A stretch of 64,000 nucleotides of DNA from NCBI GenBank assembly GCA_918797485.1, contig CAKKNE010000001.1, forward strand, positions 1,302,001-1,366,000, read 5' to 3'. Below the pieces are notes generated by a model. The model ran no database searches. It was not told the DNA's origin and saw nothing but the letters and a program-made list of their open reading frames with translations. This stretch comes from Pelagomonas calceolata (lineage: Eukaryota; Sar; Pelagophyceae; Pelagomonadales; Pelagomonadaceae). Made by a program: the position numbers and the translations under genes. Shown here piece by piece: positions 11,201 to 18,654 of the stretch (the stretch's first letter is position 1; each line of letters starts with the position of its first letter).

Positions 11201-11434
11201 ACTGAAACCAGAAGGACGCGGAAATTAGTGCATCAGCTCGAGACCGTGCGCGCCGAGAAAAAAAGAATCAAGGGTGCGGCGAAGGAGAAGAAGAAGGGCG
11301 AGCGGGCCAAGGAGCTCGCGAAGATCGACGCTTCCAGGCGCGCATCCTCAAAACTGAAGAACAAGGCCGCGCATAGGGCGCACGGCCGCGACCAAGCTAG
11401 AAAGCGGGCGAAGTTCACGAGTGGCGACGAGTAA
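8300..11434 (+). CDS. BMS1: Ribosome biogenesis GTPase BMS1 homologue
   Basis: ATG at 8300; 1044 aa, single exon. A basic N-terminus (KTRAFGVANLGRSKRSLQR) is followed by a GTPase core: P-loop GPRGSGKTT at residues 85-93, a switch region IECPDD, and the NKxD-equivalent THLDKMK. The AARP2CN-type domain follows (YRPLAWRNAHGYVVVDRVDD), then a long acidic low-complexity region (runs of E and D, about nt 9500-10100). The C-terminal Bms1/Tsr1 domain contains GYGVAPNTPLLGFHSL, KLCGAPYRVEKNTAFIDGMF and the end of the protein is Lys/Arg rich. In other eukaryotes Bms1 acts in the nucleolus on 40S maturation with Rcl1 and the U3 processome. The length is close to the family's usual 1,100-1,280 aa. The ID is strong. 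Confidence 0.95.
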   Translation: MADQSNARHKPRKDGLAQSTKKAADRFRAGGQQSGKHKTRAFGVANLGRSKRSLQRNADRSHRKEVAATIRRDSGVAPTVIVVCGPRGSGKTTLIKSLVKLHTRHSLKTCAGPITIISGKDKRLTLIECPDDACALIDLCKVADLVLLTVDASFGFEMVTFEALACLQAHGFPKVVGVLTHLDKMKTNKALQQVKKALKHRFWQDVYDGAKVFYIGGILQSGKYPRNEMRQLALYVNRVKYRPLAWRNAHGYVVVDRVDDATPGSRIRADADCSRRADCYGYVRGARLKPGGSVHVPGLGDFSPESIEVLDDPLPLISKTSTLEKSDSVIYAPLSDVGGVAYDDDAVYIDLKTVAYSKEEDLDGEGRRAVTGGAADLVRRLQQPGSVDAKLEKSELRLFGGSRAVRGSTVEEDSAEDSSDSDSDESSSSEEEDAARASFFEESRLSLEKRKAAREAGDLGARVYGYEEEEEDDDDEDDEGDLFRRRGDGPAYKERKVAAEGLDASDDDDVAVAFDDDDVLEGAQHCFATVDDDEAYGDFENLDESDDDSSDGEDEAAPADNEEAPLEGREAIAAAKARAMAQKAEEEEDDDDFAADARQALRDRAAKTDSVFADDEERVALEGHRAGLYVRVRLEDVPRSFFDERDPARPIILGGLLPHECTPPSLLTARVRRHRWHGRILKARDPVVFSCGWRRFQSAPLYSLEDERQTRQRFLKYTPEHMHCGAHFRGYGVAPNTPLLGFHSLKSDCATFRVCLVGVVVKQETLSPVVKKLKLCGAPYRVEKNTAFIDGMFTSALEAAKFEGAQIKTVSGIRGSIKKAIREDASQAARRAGAPSGKAGAFRATFEDKLLLSDVVVCRLWVPVEPPPLCLPVANLLEAVSGDTLLARSVADVRRATETPIPVSKDSLYKGPIARAPRKFAPQKLPKKLVDQLPFASRPKEDAPRGKRDGYLKQREDASTGLAPRESTETRRTRKLVHQLETVRAEKKRIKGAAKEKKKGERAKELAKIDASRRASSKLKNKAAHRAHGRDQARKRAKFTSGDE

Positions 11435-11640
11435 AGGGGAGTAGTGTGTCAAGATCCGATTGGAAGAGTCGCTTGTTGCGCGCGCATCTGCGAGACAAAA
11501 CCCGACGTACTTCGTGAGATCATGCATGTCATCATGAGATCAATTCGCCTGCCACGGGGAGCCCGCTTGGCCGGGCAGCCCGCTTGACATCCCCGTGGAC
11601 GGGGCAGGAGTCAGCACGCTGTGCCGCCTCGGCCTGCAAC

Positions 11641-13002
11641 ATGCTCCTGCCCCTCCTGCTGCTCGCGGGGGCGGCCCGCACCGCCGCGCAGACGACAGAA
11701 GGGGGCTGCACGTGCCAGGAGGCATGCACGACGGCCAATCACCACCGGGAGTGGTGCAAAACAATAAATGCGTGCGGCACATATAGTTTGTGGGGCTACT
11801 ACTGGGACAATTGCGCGACGACGCCGACGCCGGGCGAGTCGACGAAGGGCGGCTGCACGTGCAAGAGCAGTTACACCTGGAACTGGAAAACGTATGACGG
11901 CTGCACGACCGACGACCACTACGCGAGCTGGTGCGCCGTCCAATCGCCGTGCTGCCCCTTTTTTGGGACGGTCGGCTGCTGGGACGAGTGCGGGACTGAG
12001 GGCGAGCCCTACGTGGTGCTGGAGTGGCCGGAATGGGGCGAAGACGACCCGTGCGAAGAAAAGCTGGACGCGTGGTGGGAGTGCATGCAGGACGAATGCG
12101 GCACGACCGAGGCCTCGGAGATGGGGGACACGCTCGGCGGGTTGCTGGGCGCGTGGCTACCCGGACGGACCAAATTCGGAAAACTGTGCAGCTTACTCTG
12201 TACCTTTTTAGGTTCGTGCGGGTGCCAGCAGGTCCTCGGGCAGATCGGCTCTGAAATATTCGGCATGCTGGGCCAGCTCGTCTTCGGCGGCGTCTCATTC
12301 CTGGCGAACTGCGGCGACATCCTCGCGGATTCCAAGGCGGCGAATGCCCAGGCGGATAGCATCCAGGGCAAGTCCTGCGAGGAGATCGGGGCCTCGAACG
12401 GCTTCGCGAGCGAGTGTGTCAACCTCCCCTACAACCGGGACATCTGCGTCGCCGAGTACCGCAGATACATCGAGTGCAAGTACGAGGACCAAGCGGAGCA
12501 GCAGAACCTGCTGAAGGACTGCCAGCTGACCTGCCCGACCGAAATCATCAACGCCGCGCCGACGCCGGCGCCGCGGTGGCCGACGCCGACGCCGACGTCC
12601 TCGGGGGTTGGCGCCGATGCGTCGGCGGGACTCATCGCGGGCGTCGTCGTGGGTGTCGCCGCGCTCGCCGCGATCGCCTTCGGGGCGTACTGGTTCATGC
12701 GCGCCAAGGGCGGCGCGGAGCCCGCGGAGCCCCCGATGATAGAGGTGGAAGAGATGGCACCGGGCCCGGTCCCGCGCAAGGATCAACTCTACGCCGCCGC
12801 CGTCCCAGTCGCTTCGGCGCCGCCGACCATGCCGCCGCCGCCGCCAGAGCCGGCTCAGGAGCGCCCCTCCATGCTGTCGAGGCTGGCGTCCTGGCGGGCG
12901 CCGGCTGCTGAGGCGCCGACCGGGCGCAACTTGTTCTGCACTGCGTGCGGCGCCCCGGTCCAGGGCCCGTTCTGTACGCAGTGCGGCGCCCGCGTGCAGT
13001 AA
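11641..13002 (+). CDS. Cys-rich type I membrane protein with cytoplasmic zinc ribbon
   Basis: I place the start at ATG 11641, which opens a clean signal peptide (MLLPLLLLAGAARTAAQ); the upstream extension of the frame lacks an ATG. 453 aa. The lumenal or extracellular part has two related Cys-rich units (GGCTCQEACTTANHHREWC and GGCTCKSSYTWNWKTYDGC), then a helical Cys-containing domain and a Pro/Thr stalk. One transmembrane helix (AGLIAGVVVGVAALAAIAFGAYWFM) is followed by a Pro-rich cytoplasmic tail ending in a double CxxC zinc ribbon (FCTACGAPVQGPFCTQCG). The combination suggests a surface or endomembrane receptor-like protein; ligand and function are unknown. No family recognised for the ectodomain. 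Confidence 0.75.
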   Translation: MLLPLLLLAGAARTAAQTTEGGCTCQEACTTANHHREWCKTINACGTYSLWGYYWDNCATTPTPGESTKGGCTCKSSYTWNWKTYDGCTTDDHYASWCAVQSPCCPFFGTVGCWDECGTEGEPYVVLEWPEWGEDDPCEEKLDAWWECMQDECGTTEASEMGDTLGGLLGAWLPGRTKFGKLCSLLCTFLGSCGCQQVLGQIGSEIFGMLGQLVFGGVSFLANCGDILADSKAANAQADSIQGKSCEEIGASNGFASECVNLPYNRDICVAEYRRYIECKYEDQAEQQNLLKDCQLTCPTEIINAAPTPAPRWPTPTPTSSGVGADASAGLIAGVVVGVAALAAIAFGAYWFMRAKGGAEPAEPPMIEVEEMAPGPVPRKDQLYAAAVPVASAPPTMPPPPPEPAQERPSMLSRLASWRAPAAEAPTGRNLFCTACGAPVQGPFCTQCGARVQ

Positions 13003-13019
13003 GAGTTACTACCCACCGA

Positions 13020-13083
13020 TACGCCGTCGAAGCGGCGAGTCTTTGATTCCACGCCGTCGACGCGGCGAGTCTTATTGATTCCA
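13020..13083. repeat. Tandem hairpin repeat in a convergent 3' region
   Basis: Two adjacent ~30-bp units, each with a palindromic core (GCCGTCGAAGCGGC, then GCCGTCGACGCGGC) followed by GAGTCTT..TTGATTCCAC. They lie between convergent genes ending at 13002 and 13183 and could form stem-loops in either transcript. The TTGATTCCACA parts resemble the introner terminal repeat TTGATTTCCACACAG with one base missing, so this may be an introner relic. Confidence 0.5.
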
Positions 13084-13182
13084 CAATTAGTTAGGCGTCG
13101 GGGGAAGGAAAGGGAAAGGAGATGACTGGCTAACTTCGGGGATGCGACTTCCGACGAGGACGCGGACCCAAAGGGCACGCGG

Positions 13183-13572
13183 CTAGTAGCCATTGGTCGG
13201 GTGGTAGTCGAACGTCGCCGGGTCCGCACCTAATCTACGGCCCTGGCCCAGGTCGATGCCCTTCTTCGCCGCCAGGTACCAGGACCCCGGCGAGTAGGGC
13301 TCCGCGCAGAAGCTCACCTCGTTCGCGATCTTGAAGCGGTCGCCGATGCAGAGTAAGCCGTCGTCGTTCTTGTCCGGTTGATCATAAAACTGGCAGTCGG
13401 CGCGCTTCCGGCGCGGCCGCGCGACGAGGTGGCTCGCGTCGAAGGGCGCGCAGTCCAAATCAGAAGTGAGGCGGCGGCTCTGGCGGCCCGACTTCGGCCA
13501 GACCCTGATCCAGTCCTCTAACGCGACCGCTGTCGTCGCCGCTAGCGCGGCGATTAGCGTGAGGCGGCGCAT
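13183..13572 (-). CDS. Small secreted or organelle-targeted protein, 129 aa
   Basis: ATG at 13572 (one codon inside the longest open frame, which opens with TTG). The N-terminus is a short signal peptide (MRRLTLIAALAATTAVALEDW). The mature part has four Cys (CAPFDAS, DCQFYDQ, LLCIGD, FCAEPY) and the segment DKNDDGLLCIGD, which looks like a Ca-binding or short structural turn. No family is recognised. It converges on the gene ending at 13002. Confidence 0.6.
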   Translation of the reverse strand: MRRLTLIAALAATTAVALEDWIRVWPKSGRQSRRLTSDLDCAPFDASHLVARPRRKRADCQFYDQPDKNDDGLLCIGDRFKIANEVSFCAEPYSPGSWYLAAKKGIDLGQGRRLGADPATFDYHPTNGY

Positions 13573-14226
13573 CAAAGCTGTTTATGCACGTGGCTGAGGT
13601 ATTTGGCCTCGTTTGCTGCGGCGCGCGTGAGGATGCGATTGGTTCCGCGCGGGACGTGGCGTGCGCGACCGTGACGCGCTGCAGGAGTACTGGTTGCTCC
13701 GCTGATTGCGCGTAGCTCGAGCGTGCTAAAATGCTCTCGAGTCGGCCCAAATCAGGCAAAATGGGAACGACTGCCGAAGCGCCGAGTCAGGGACGAGTCG
13801 TCGCCGCCACACAACCACGAGGACGGGTAGATACGCATCTCCGAAGAAGACGAGCACTGCAGACAATCGACTAACGTGCGGGGTCAAGCCGCTCCCAGCT
13901 CGCTCCGCTTTTGGCCCAGTTTTCGCGGGTATACGGGCATACTTGACTGGTGAGTGCTGTCCAATCTTACAACCGGGCCTAATCGCCACGCTAGAGCAGA
14001 AGAAAGCGGCTCGCCGGACCCAGTGGACGCCACAATCAAGGCTAAAGAGGTAGCGCACGCGCTGCTCCAAAAGCGGCAGCGCAGCGCGCCGCACATTCGC
14101 ACGGTTCGGTACAGCATTATATACGCTGTCGCAAATACACGAGACGTCTCCTCCCGAGAAAACCGCCGTCTCCGCTCACCGCCCCGCCGCCCGCAGGCAG
14201 TCGATCGACAACAGCGCCACGAAACC
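13573..14226. other. Intergenic region with divergent promoters
   Basis: 654 bp between the divergent starts at 13572 and 14227. TATA-like ATTATATACGC lies at about 14114, roughly 110 nt before the ATG at 14227. No supported gene; the ORFs crossing it start at GTG or TTG and look like shadows. Confidence 0.4.
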
Positions 14227-14397
14227 ATGCTCAAGGCGGGCCAGGCGGCGACGCGCGTCGTGCGCGCCTGCGTCAAGGACGCCAAGGCCGCGGCCCTCGC
14301 GAGCGAGGCCAAGAGCTACTACACGGTCATCAAGTACGAGACGACGGGCGGCCAGGCGAAGGAGCTGTCGCGCGAGACCTTCGGGCAGAAGGAGTAG
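14227..14397 (+). CDS. Small hypothetical protein, 56 aa
   Basis: ATG at 14227 in a good context (AACCATGC). The 56-residue product is rich in Ala and Lys (MLKAGQAATRVVRACVKDA) and ends EETFGQKE-like with GQAKELSRETFGQKE. A TATA-like box lies about 110 nt upstream, and a stop is followed by an AT-rich TTTATTTAAA stretch at about 14412 that may be a polyadenylation region. No family recognised. The open frame extends upstream to 13954 but without an ATG. Confidence 0.5.
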   Translation: MLKAGQAATRVVRACVKDAKAAALASEAKSYYTVIKYETTGGQAKELSRETFGQKE

Positions 14398-14744
14398 AGA
14401 GTAAGACGTGTTTATTTAAACCGTCGCGCGTCGTCGACGCCGGTACGAAGAGTATACTTTGCGTCGTAGACCGCGCGATCTCTGGGTCGACGGGGTTGGT
14501 GGTTCCGGTGCCAAGCCTAGTGGGCGGAGCCCCTGGGCTGGGGGGGAGACACCGCGCCCGGGTCGGGACCCCGCACCATCCGTTGCGAGTTTTGTGTGCC
14601 AAATTGTGGCAAACAATCACGCCCACAAGTGCGTGAGGCGCGCGCGTCGTGCATCCGGACCGCCGCGGCGCCGGGGGGCTGCCCGCACGCGGTTTGGGGA
14701 AGATGGCCAGCTGACAGGGCCAGGCATGCCCGCCCCCTAAACCT
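14398..14744. other. Intergenic region upstream of the selenoprotein candidate
   Basis: 347 bp, GC-rich. No RNA gene, repeat or supported ORF is seen. It contains the probable 3' UTR of the 14227 gene and the promoter of the 14745 gene. Confidence 0.4.
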
Positions 14745-15907
14745 ATGCACAAAGCCCTGAAGCTCAAGCGCGTCGCCGACGCCCTCGCGGCGGCCGGCGG
14801 CGGCTGGCTGCCCTTGACTTTAAAAGCGTGGCGCAAGTACGTGAGGCGCAAGCGCGGCAAGGAGAACAAGCCGCCCGCCCTACCGCCGCCGCCGCCCGTC
14901 GCAGAACCGCCGGTCCTGGACACTTGTGCAAAACTCCAACCGCCGTCGCCGCCCCTCTGCCAGACGTACGCGGCGCCGCCCGTCCCGCCGCCGCGGCGCC
15001 GCCCGCTGCGCGGCGCGTTGAGAGAAGAGGCCGTCCAGCTCGCCGCGCTCTTGGAGCGGCGCCGCGCGGCGTCGGCCACCTACCTCCTGGAGCAGCACCA
15101 ATCGAAAGCCACGCGGCGCCGCCTGACCGCGCGGCCCAAACCCATTCAGTCAAAACGGTTCGGCTGGCTCAAGATGCAGGGCGCCCGTTCTCCCGCGGAC
15201 AAGACGGCGCAGCAGGCGCTCAAGATCTTTCCCGCCTTGCGGTGCCTCGAGGTCGCGTCCGGTGCGCGCGCGGCGTCCGTCATTCGACGGCGTGGAGGTG
15301 GCGCGTACGTGTCCCCCACCCGCACGCCATCGCCGCGACCGCGTCTTCGCTCGACGCGTCGACGGCGCGGAGAGGATACGACGTCGAAAGCGTCGACATG
15401 GCGTGACGATCACCTCACACAGGCGTCGCCTCGAACCTCTTCGACCGCTTCGCGACAGCAGTACTAGTAGTAGAGTTCTACCTGACGGACGACCTGCCGC
15501 GGGTCATGGAGCCTCCTGTGGCCGTGGACCCCTGATGCCCGGTGCGCGGCGGCCGCTCCATGAATTTATTGAATGACTTCGCGGCCAAGTATAGACAGGG
15601 CGACGTAGCACTACCAGCAAATTGCGTCACCTTCGCCGCAATTTGCGTCGACGACAACCCGAAGCGATGCCGCGTCAACGCTCAACGCAAGTGGCCCCAC
15701 CTCGCCCACTTCTGGGTCGAGGCCGCGCAGATCGCAAAGTGCCGCGTCGCCTTCGTGCCCAACCGCTGCGTCGTGCGGTGCGCTGATCGTTCAGTGGTCA
15801 AGTGGTGGGACGGCTCGCACGGGAACGTCCTGCGGGGGCCGCACGGCGCGTCGCGCGCGAACGGGTCCCAGTCTCTGGCTCGAGCCATCGCCGACGCCCT
15901 CGCTTGA
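14745..15907 (+). CDS. Probable selenoprotein with thioredoxin-like C-terminal domain
   Basis: Exons 14745-15261 and 15423-15907, joined in phase (donor GTGCGC at 15262, acceptor CACACAG at 15422), give 333 codons with one in-frame TGA at 15533-15535 (residue 210). The first half is basic and Pro-rich. After the splice, the sequence NLFDRFATAVLVVEFYLTDD looks like the first thioredoxin strand; the UGA sits in ...VDP-UGA-CPVRGG, next to a Cys; helix NLLNDFAAKYRQ, strand VTFAAICVDDNP and the cis-Pro region CRVAFVPNRCVV with VVKWWDG follow. Coding character continues on both sides of the TGA, and a SECIS-like hairpin starts 11-19 nt after the stop. Known: pelagophytes are rich in selenoproteins. 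Alternatives: a Trp-to-stop mutation (TGG would give WCP), or a 96-nt phase-0 intron (15503-15598) that skips the TGA but would delete the expected helix. Redox enzyme is an inference. Confidence 0.65.
15262..15422 (+). other. Intron of the selenoprotein candidate
   Basis: 161 nt, GTGCGC...CTCACACAG. The acceptor and the CGTCGACG-rich interior (CTCGACGCGTCGACGGCG) resemble diverged introners, but no clear terminal repeat or target duplication remains. Removing it joins exon 1 (..EVAS-G) to GVASNLFDRF in frame. Confidence 0.65.
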
Positions 15908-15917
15908 AGTGTGAATA

Positions 15918-15969
15918 TGCGCTACATGACGGCCCGCGTCTCAACTCGGGACGCGGGCCCGACCGCGCA
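15918..15969 (+). promoter_or_regulatory. SECIS-like element in the 3' UTR
   Basis: The core is ATGA (15926-15929), then a perfect 10-bp helix GGCCCGCGTC (15931-15940) with GACGCGGGCC (15950-15959), an apical loop TCAACTCGG with AA at 15943-15944, and GA (15961-15962) opposite the ATGA. A lower helix TGCGC (15918-15922)/GCGCA (15965-15969) closes it. Order and spacing (13 nt from ATGA to AA) fit the eukaryotic SECIS consensus. It lies just after the stop at 15907, about 390 nt from the in-frame TGA. Confidence 0.65.
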
Positions 15970-16192
15970 GTGCCGCTTTGGGCGACTTATCGTTAACTAT
16001 GTCGTTTTTATATCGTCGCGGCGATGGCGTTCTTGCCTTGCTTGAGGTGCTTGTCCCGACGCGGCCTTTGGCGTTGCCTGGCCCTAACCGCTCGTAGGAT
16101 TAAGCCTGGCTGCCACTAGCTCCTGCGACCCGTGGCGTCAAACAAAACGGTTTTCACACCCCGCGCCCTGGCTCCGCGCGGAATCCGCGTGG

Positions 16193-16213
16193 GCTAGCGG
16201 TGTAAGACACTAG
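16193..16213 (-). promoter_or_regulatory. Dispersed intergenic motif, minus orientation
   Basis: Plus strand reads GCTAGCGGTGTAAGACACTAG, i.e. GCTAGTGTCTTAC-type core on the minus strand with GCTAGC closing the other end. It lies 266 nt upstream of the SNF2 ATG. Confidence 0.55.
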
Positions 16214-16392
16214 AAATTTCTGCCGGGCGCGCAGCCGCGGCAGCGCCTTGTTGTGCGTGTCTTCGCAGTCACCACGCCAAATTCCTCGTCCTCGGACAGC
16301 TGCGCTGCGCTCCAGCCAACCTCAGTCCAGCAGAGGGCCGAGAGCGCCTGCGTTTTGAGCGCACCCAACAAGCTGCTAATTTGAATGCGCCG

Positions 16393-16474
16393 CGCGCGAG
16401 GTGATCGCATAGCTCACAACAGCAACGCATAGCCGCGCGAGGTGATCGCATAGCTCGCAACAGCGACGCATAGC
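16393..16474 (+). repeat. 41-bp tandem duplication before the SNF2 start codon
   Basis: Two copies (16393-16433 and 16434-16474) of CGCGCGAGGTGATCGCATAG followed by CTCACAACAGCAACGCATAGC, differing at two or three positions. It lies in the presumed 5' UTR. Confidence 0.75.
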
Positions 16475-16478
16475 AAAA

Positions 16479-18608
16479 ATGGCCCAGCGCAAACCTTTCA
16501 CGTTCTCGCAGCCAGCCGCGAGCAAGCCGCCGCCACCACCTCAACGACCAAAACCCCAGCCGCCGCCGGCGTCGGCGCGCGCCCAGCTCCTGCTGGCGAA
16601 CAGCGCGAAGATCCGCGCCAAGCAGCCCGCGCCTCCGCCGAAGAAGAAGCCACGGACCGAGCGGCGGCCGCGCCCGCCCAAAAAGCGGGAGCCCGCGCAC
16701 CCCTCGCTCCTCGATATGAAGGCCCACGGCCTCACAAGAGAGAACGCCGCTAGGATAGTGCAGCGCCACGCGACGGCCGCGCCGGTCGTTGCTGAACCAA
16801 CGGAGTGGCGGCCGCCACCGGCACAAAAAGAACTTCCGAACCTCCCGAAAGCGCAAGGCTTCTACGGGTCCAAGGACGAGAAGCAGACGGCCCAGGAAAC
16901 CGCAAGGGGATTACATGGCGTCCAGCTCACGGAACGCCTTACGAATGTACTGCGACCGCACCAACTGGAAGGCGTCCAGTGGCTCTGTGCGAGGCTCTGG
17001 CAGCGCCAGGGGTGCCTGCTGGCGGATGAGATGGGCCTCGGGAAGACGGCGACGTGTTTAGCTTCACTGGCCGTGCTGATGGGTATCGAAGGGTCGAGTG
17101 CGCGGCCCACTACTAAATCTTTTCGGAGCGTCGTGTGCTGCCCGGCCGGTGTGCAGCGCACCTGGGCGAGCGAAGCGTCAAAATGGTTAAGGCCGACGCC
17201 GGAGGCCGCCGCGCGGGCTCAAGCGGGAGGACCTAGACATCTCGCCGTGTTTTCTTCTGTTGATGTACAGGAAGCTCGAGCTCACGCCAGACAAAAAAGA
17301 TTGCAAGAGCGCGTCGACGCGCGGTCCCGCAAGAAGTGGACGGGTCAGGAATCATATAATGATTCCATAGACGACGACGCCATCGGGCGCTTCGCCAAAT
17401 GCGCTTTGGAGGAGAAGCCTTTGCTTATTCTATCGTACGAGGCTTATCGGGCCCACGCCGAGCGCATCCAGGCGATCCGAGACGTGGGGTTGCTCATCCT
17501 GGACGAAGCGCATCGCTTGAAGGGCGGCGACTGCGTCCAAGTGAACGAGTGCGTTGCGAGGGATCGGGCGCCTCGTAGATTGTTAGTGACCGCAACGCCG
17601 GTGCAAAACAGTGTAGATGATCTCCGGAGTCTCCTGGAGCTGGCGAACGCAGTACCTGAAAAGGCTTCTGAGTCGATACTGAGGGAGGCCCTTCGCACAA
17701 AAACGCTGCGGAGGTCTGTACACGAGAGTCCCCTGAATCTGCCGCCGTTACGAGAATGTGTGGTCTACTGCCGCCCTTCAGCTACACAAAGACGGGTCCA
17801 CGCGGCACAGGGCGGCAACGCCCTCGCGCGGGTCAACCGGTCGAGGCATCTGTTGTCCTCTGTGAACGCTCTTGACGACACTTGTGACGACCTCACAAGC
17901 GTGGCCAAGTGGGCCTTCGCGACGTCGTTGCTCGAAGCTTGTCGCGCGAGGAACGAGCGCGTCGTTTTGGTCTCACAGTTCAGCGGGCCCTTACGAGCGG
18001 CGGAACGGTTAGCCTCGTCAAAGAACTGGCCCTGTCGGACGATCGACGGCGCGACGTCCCTCGAAGCGCGGCACGACGCCCAATCTAAGTTAAATGGCAC
18101 CGAGGACTTCTTTCTACTCTGTCTGGCGTTGCGAGCGGGTGGCGTCGGGCTCACACTCACTGGAGCGTCGCGGATCGTTCTCTTCGAGCCGTCGTGGAAC
18201 CCCTCGGACGATTCGCAAGCGGTCGCGCGCGTCTGGCGCTGGGGCCAGCGGCGGGAGACTCGTGTTTATAGACTGGCGACTTCCGATTCGATAGAAGAGC
18301 GCGTCTTGACGAGGCAGGCCGCGAAGGTGAAACTCTGCGAGCGCGTGGCCCACCTGCAGCGGGCCGAAGCTTTGTTGGATACGTGTAAGCTCGAAGCGGC
18401 GTTCGACGCCGACGCGAAGCGCAACGAAGATGCATCACAACTGTGTGCGTTGGGCGCGGGAGGGGTGGAGGTGGCCTGCGCCGCGGCGCGCGCGGCGGAC
18501 GCCGCCTTCGTCGCTTGTGATCCGGTTTTAGAAGAGGCGTCTTCATCACTCGTGGACGGGGAGCCCGTCGTGCGGGGCGTGCGGTGTCGAGCTAGAATCT
18601 CCTATTAA
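16479..18608 (+). CDS. SNF2-family ATPase, RAD54/CHD-like helicase core
   Basis: ATG at 16479 (MAQRKPFTFS); 709 aa, one exon. A Pro/Lys-rich N-terminus leads to the two-lobed SNF2 core. Seen motifs: Q-like RPHQLEGVQWL, motif I DEMGLGKT (residues 183-190), motif II DEAH (342-345), motif III LLVTATPVQN, motif V region LALRAGGVGLTLTGA and motif VI QAVARVWRWGQ with the arginine fingers. Such enzymes use ATP to translocate on DNA and remodel chromatin or displace proteins. No bromo-, chromo- or HARP domain is visible, so the subfamily is open; the compact size and GQ(R)R ending of motif VI suggest the Rad54/ERCC6 side. Nuclear location is inferred from basic N-terminal KKKPRTERRPRPPKKR. Confidence 0.92.
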   Translation: MAQRKPFTFSQPAASKPPPPPQRPKPQPPPASARAQLLLANSAKIRAKQPAPPPKKKPRTERRPRPPKKREPAHPSLLDMKAHGLTRENAARIVQRHATAAPVVAEPTEWRPPPAQKELPNLPKAQGFYGSKDEKQTAQETARGLHGVQLTERLTNVLRPHQLEGVQWLCARLWQRQGCLLADEMGLGKTATCLASLAVLMGIEGSSARPTTKSFRSVVCCPAGVQRTWASEASKWLRPTPEAAARAQAGGPRHLAVFSSVDVQEARAHARQKRLQERVDARSRKKWTGQESYNDSIDDDAIGRFAKCALEEKPLLILSYEAYRAHAERIQAIRDVGLLILDEAHRLKGGDCVQVNECVARDRAPRRLLVTATPVQNSVDDLRSLLELANAVPEKASESILREALRTKTLRRSVHESPLNLPPLRECVVYCRPSATQRRVHAAQGGNALARVNRSRHLLSSVNALDDTCDDLTSVAKWAFATSLLEACRARNERVVLVSQFSGPLRAAERLASSKNWPCRTIDGATSLEARHDAQSKLNGTEDFFLLCLALRAGGVGLTLTGASRIVLFEPSWNPSDDSQAVARVWRWGQRRETRVYRLATSDSIEERVLTRQAAKVKLCERVAHLQRAEALLDTCKLEAAFDADAKRNEDASQLCALGAGGVEVACAAARAADAAFVACDPVLEEASSSLVDGEPVVRGVRCRARISY

Positions 18609-18654
18609 CGGTGTAATTAGTGTGAACGTACGACTCGACAGCGATCGATCGGAA

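Larger units (their letters stand above)
15908..16478. other. Intergenic region, selenoprotein 3' UTR to SNF2 promoter
   Basis: 571 bp. It contains the SECIS-like hairpin, one inverted copy of the dispersed motif at 16193 and a 41-bp tandem duplication ending 5 nt before the SNF2 ATG. No further gene is supported. Confidence 0.5.

Noticed and set aside
15503-15598. 96-nt phase-0 intron removing the in-frame TGA
   Set aside because: Splice sites exist (GTCATG...AGACAG), but it would delete the helix expected between thioredoxin strands; kept as an alternative, not as the main model.
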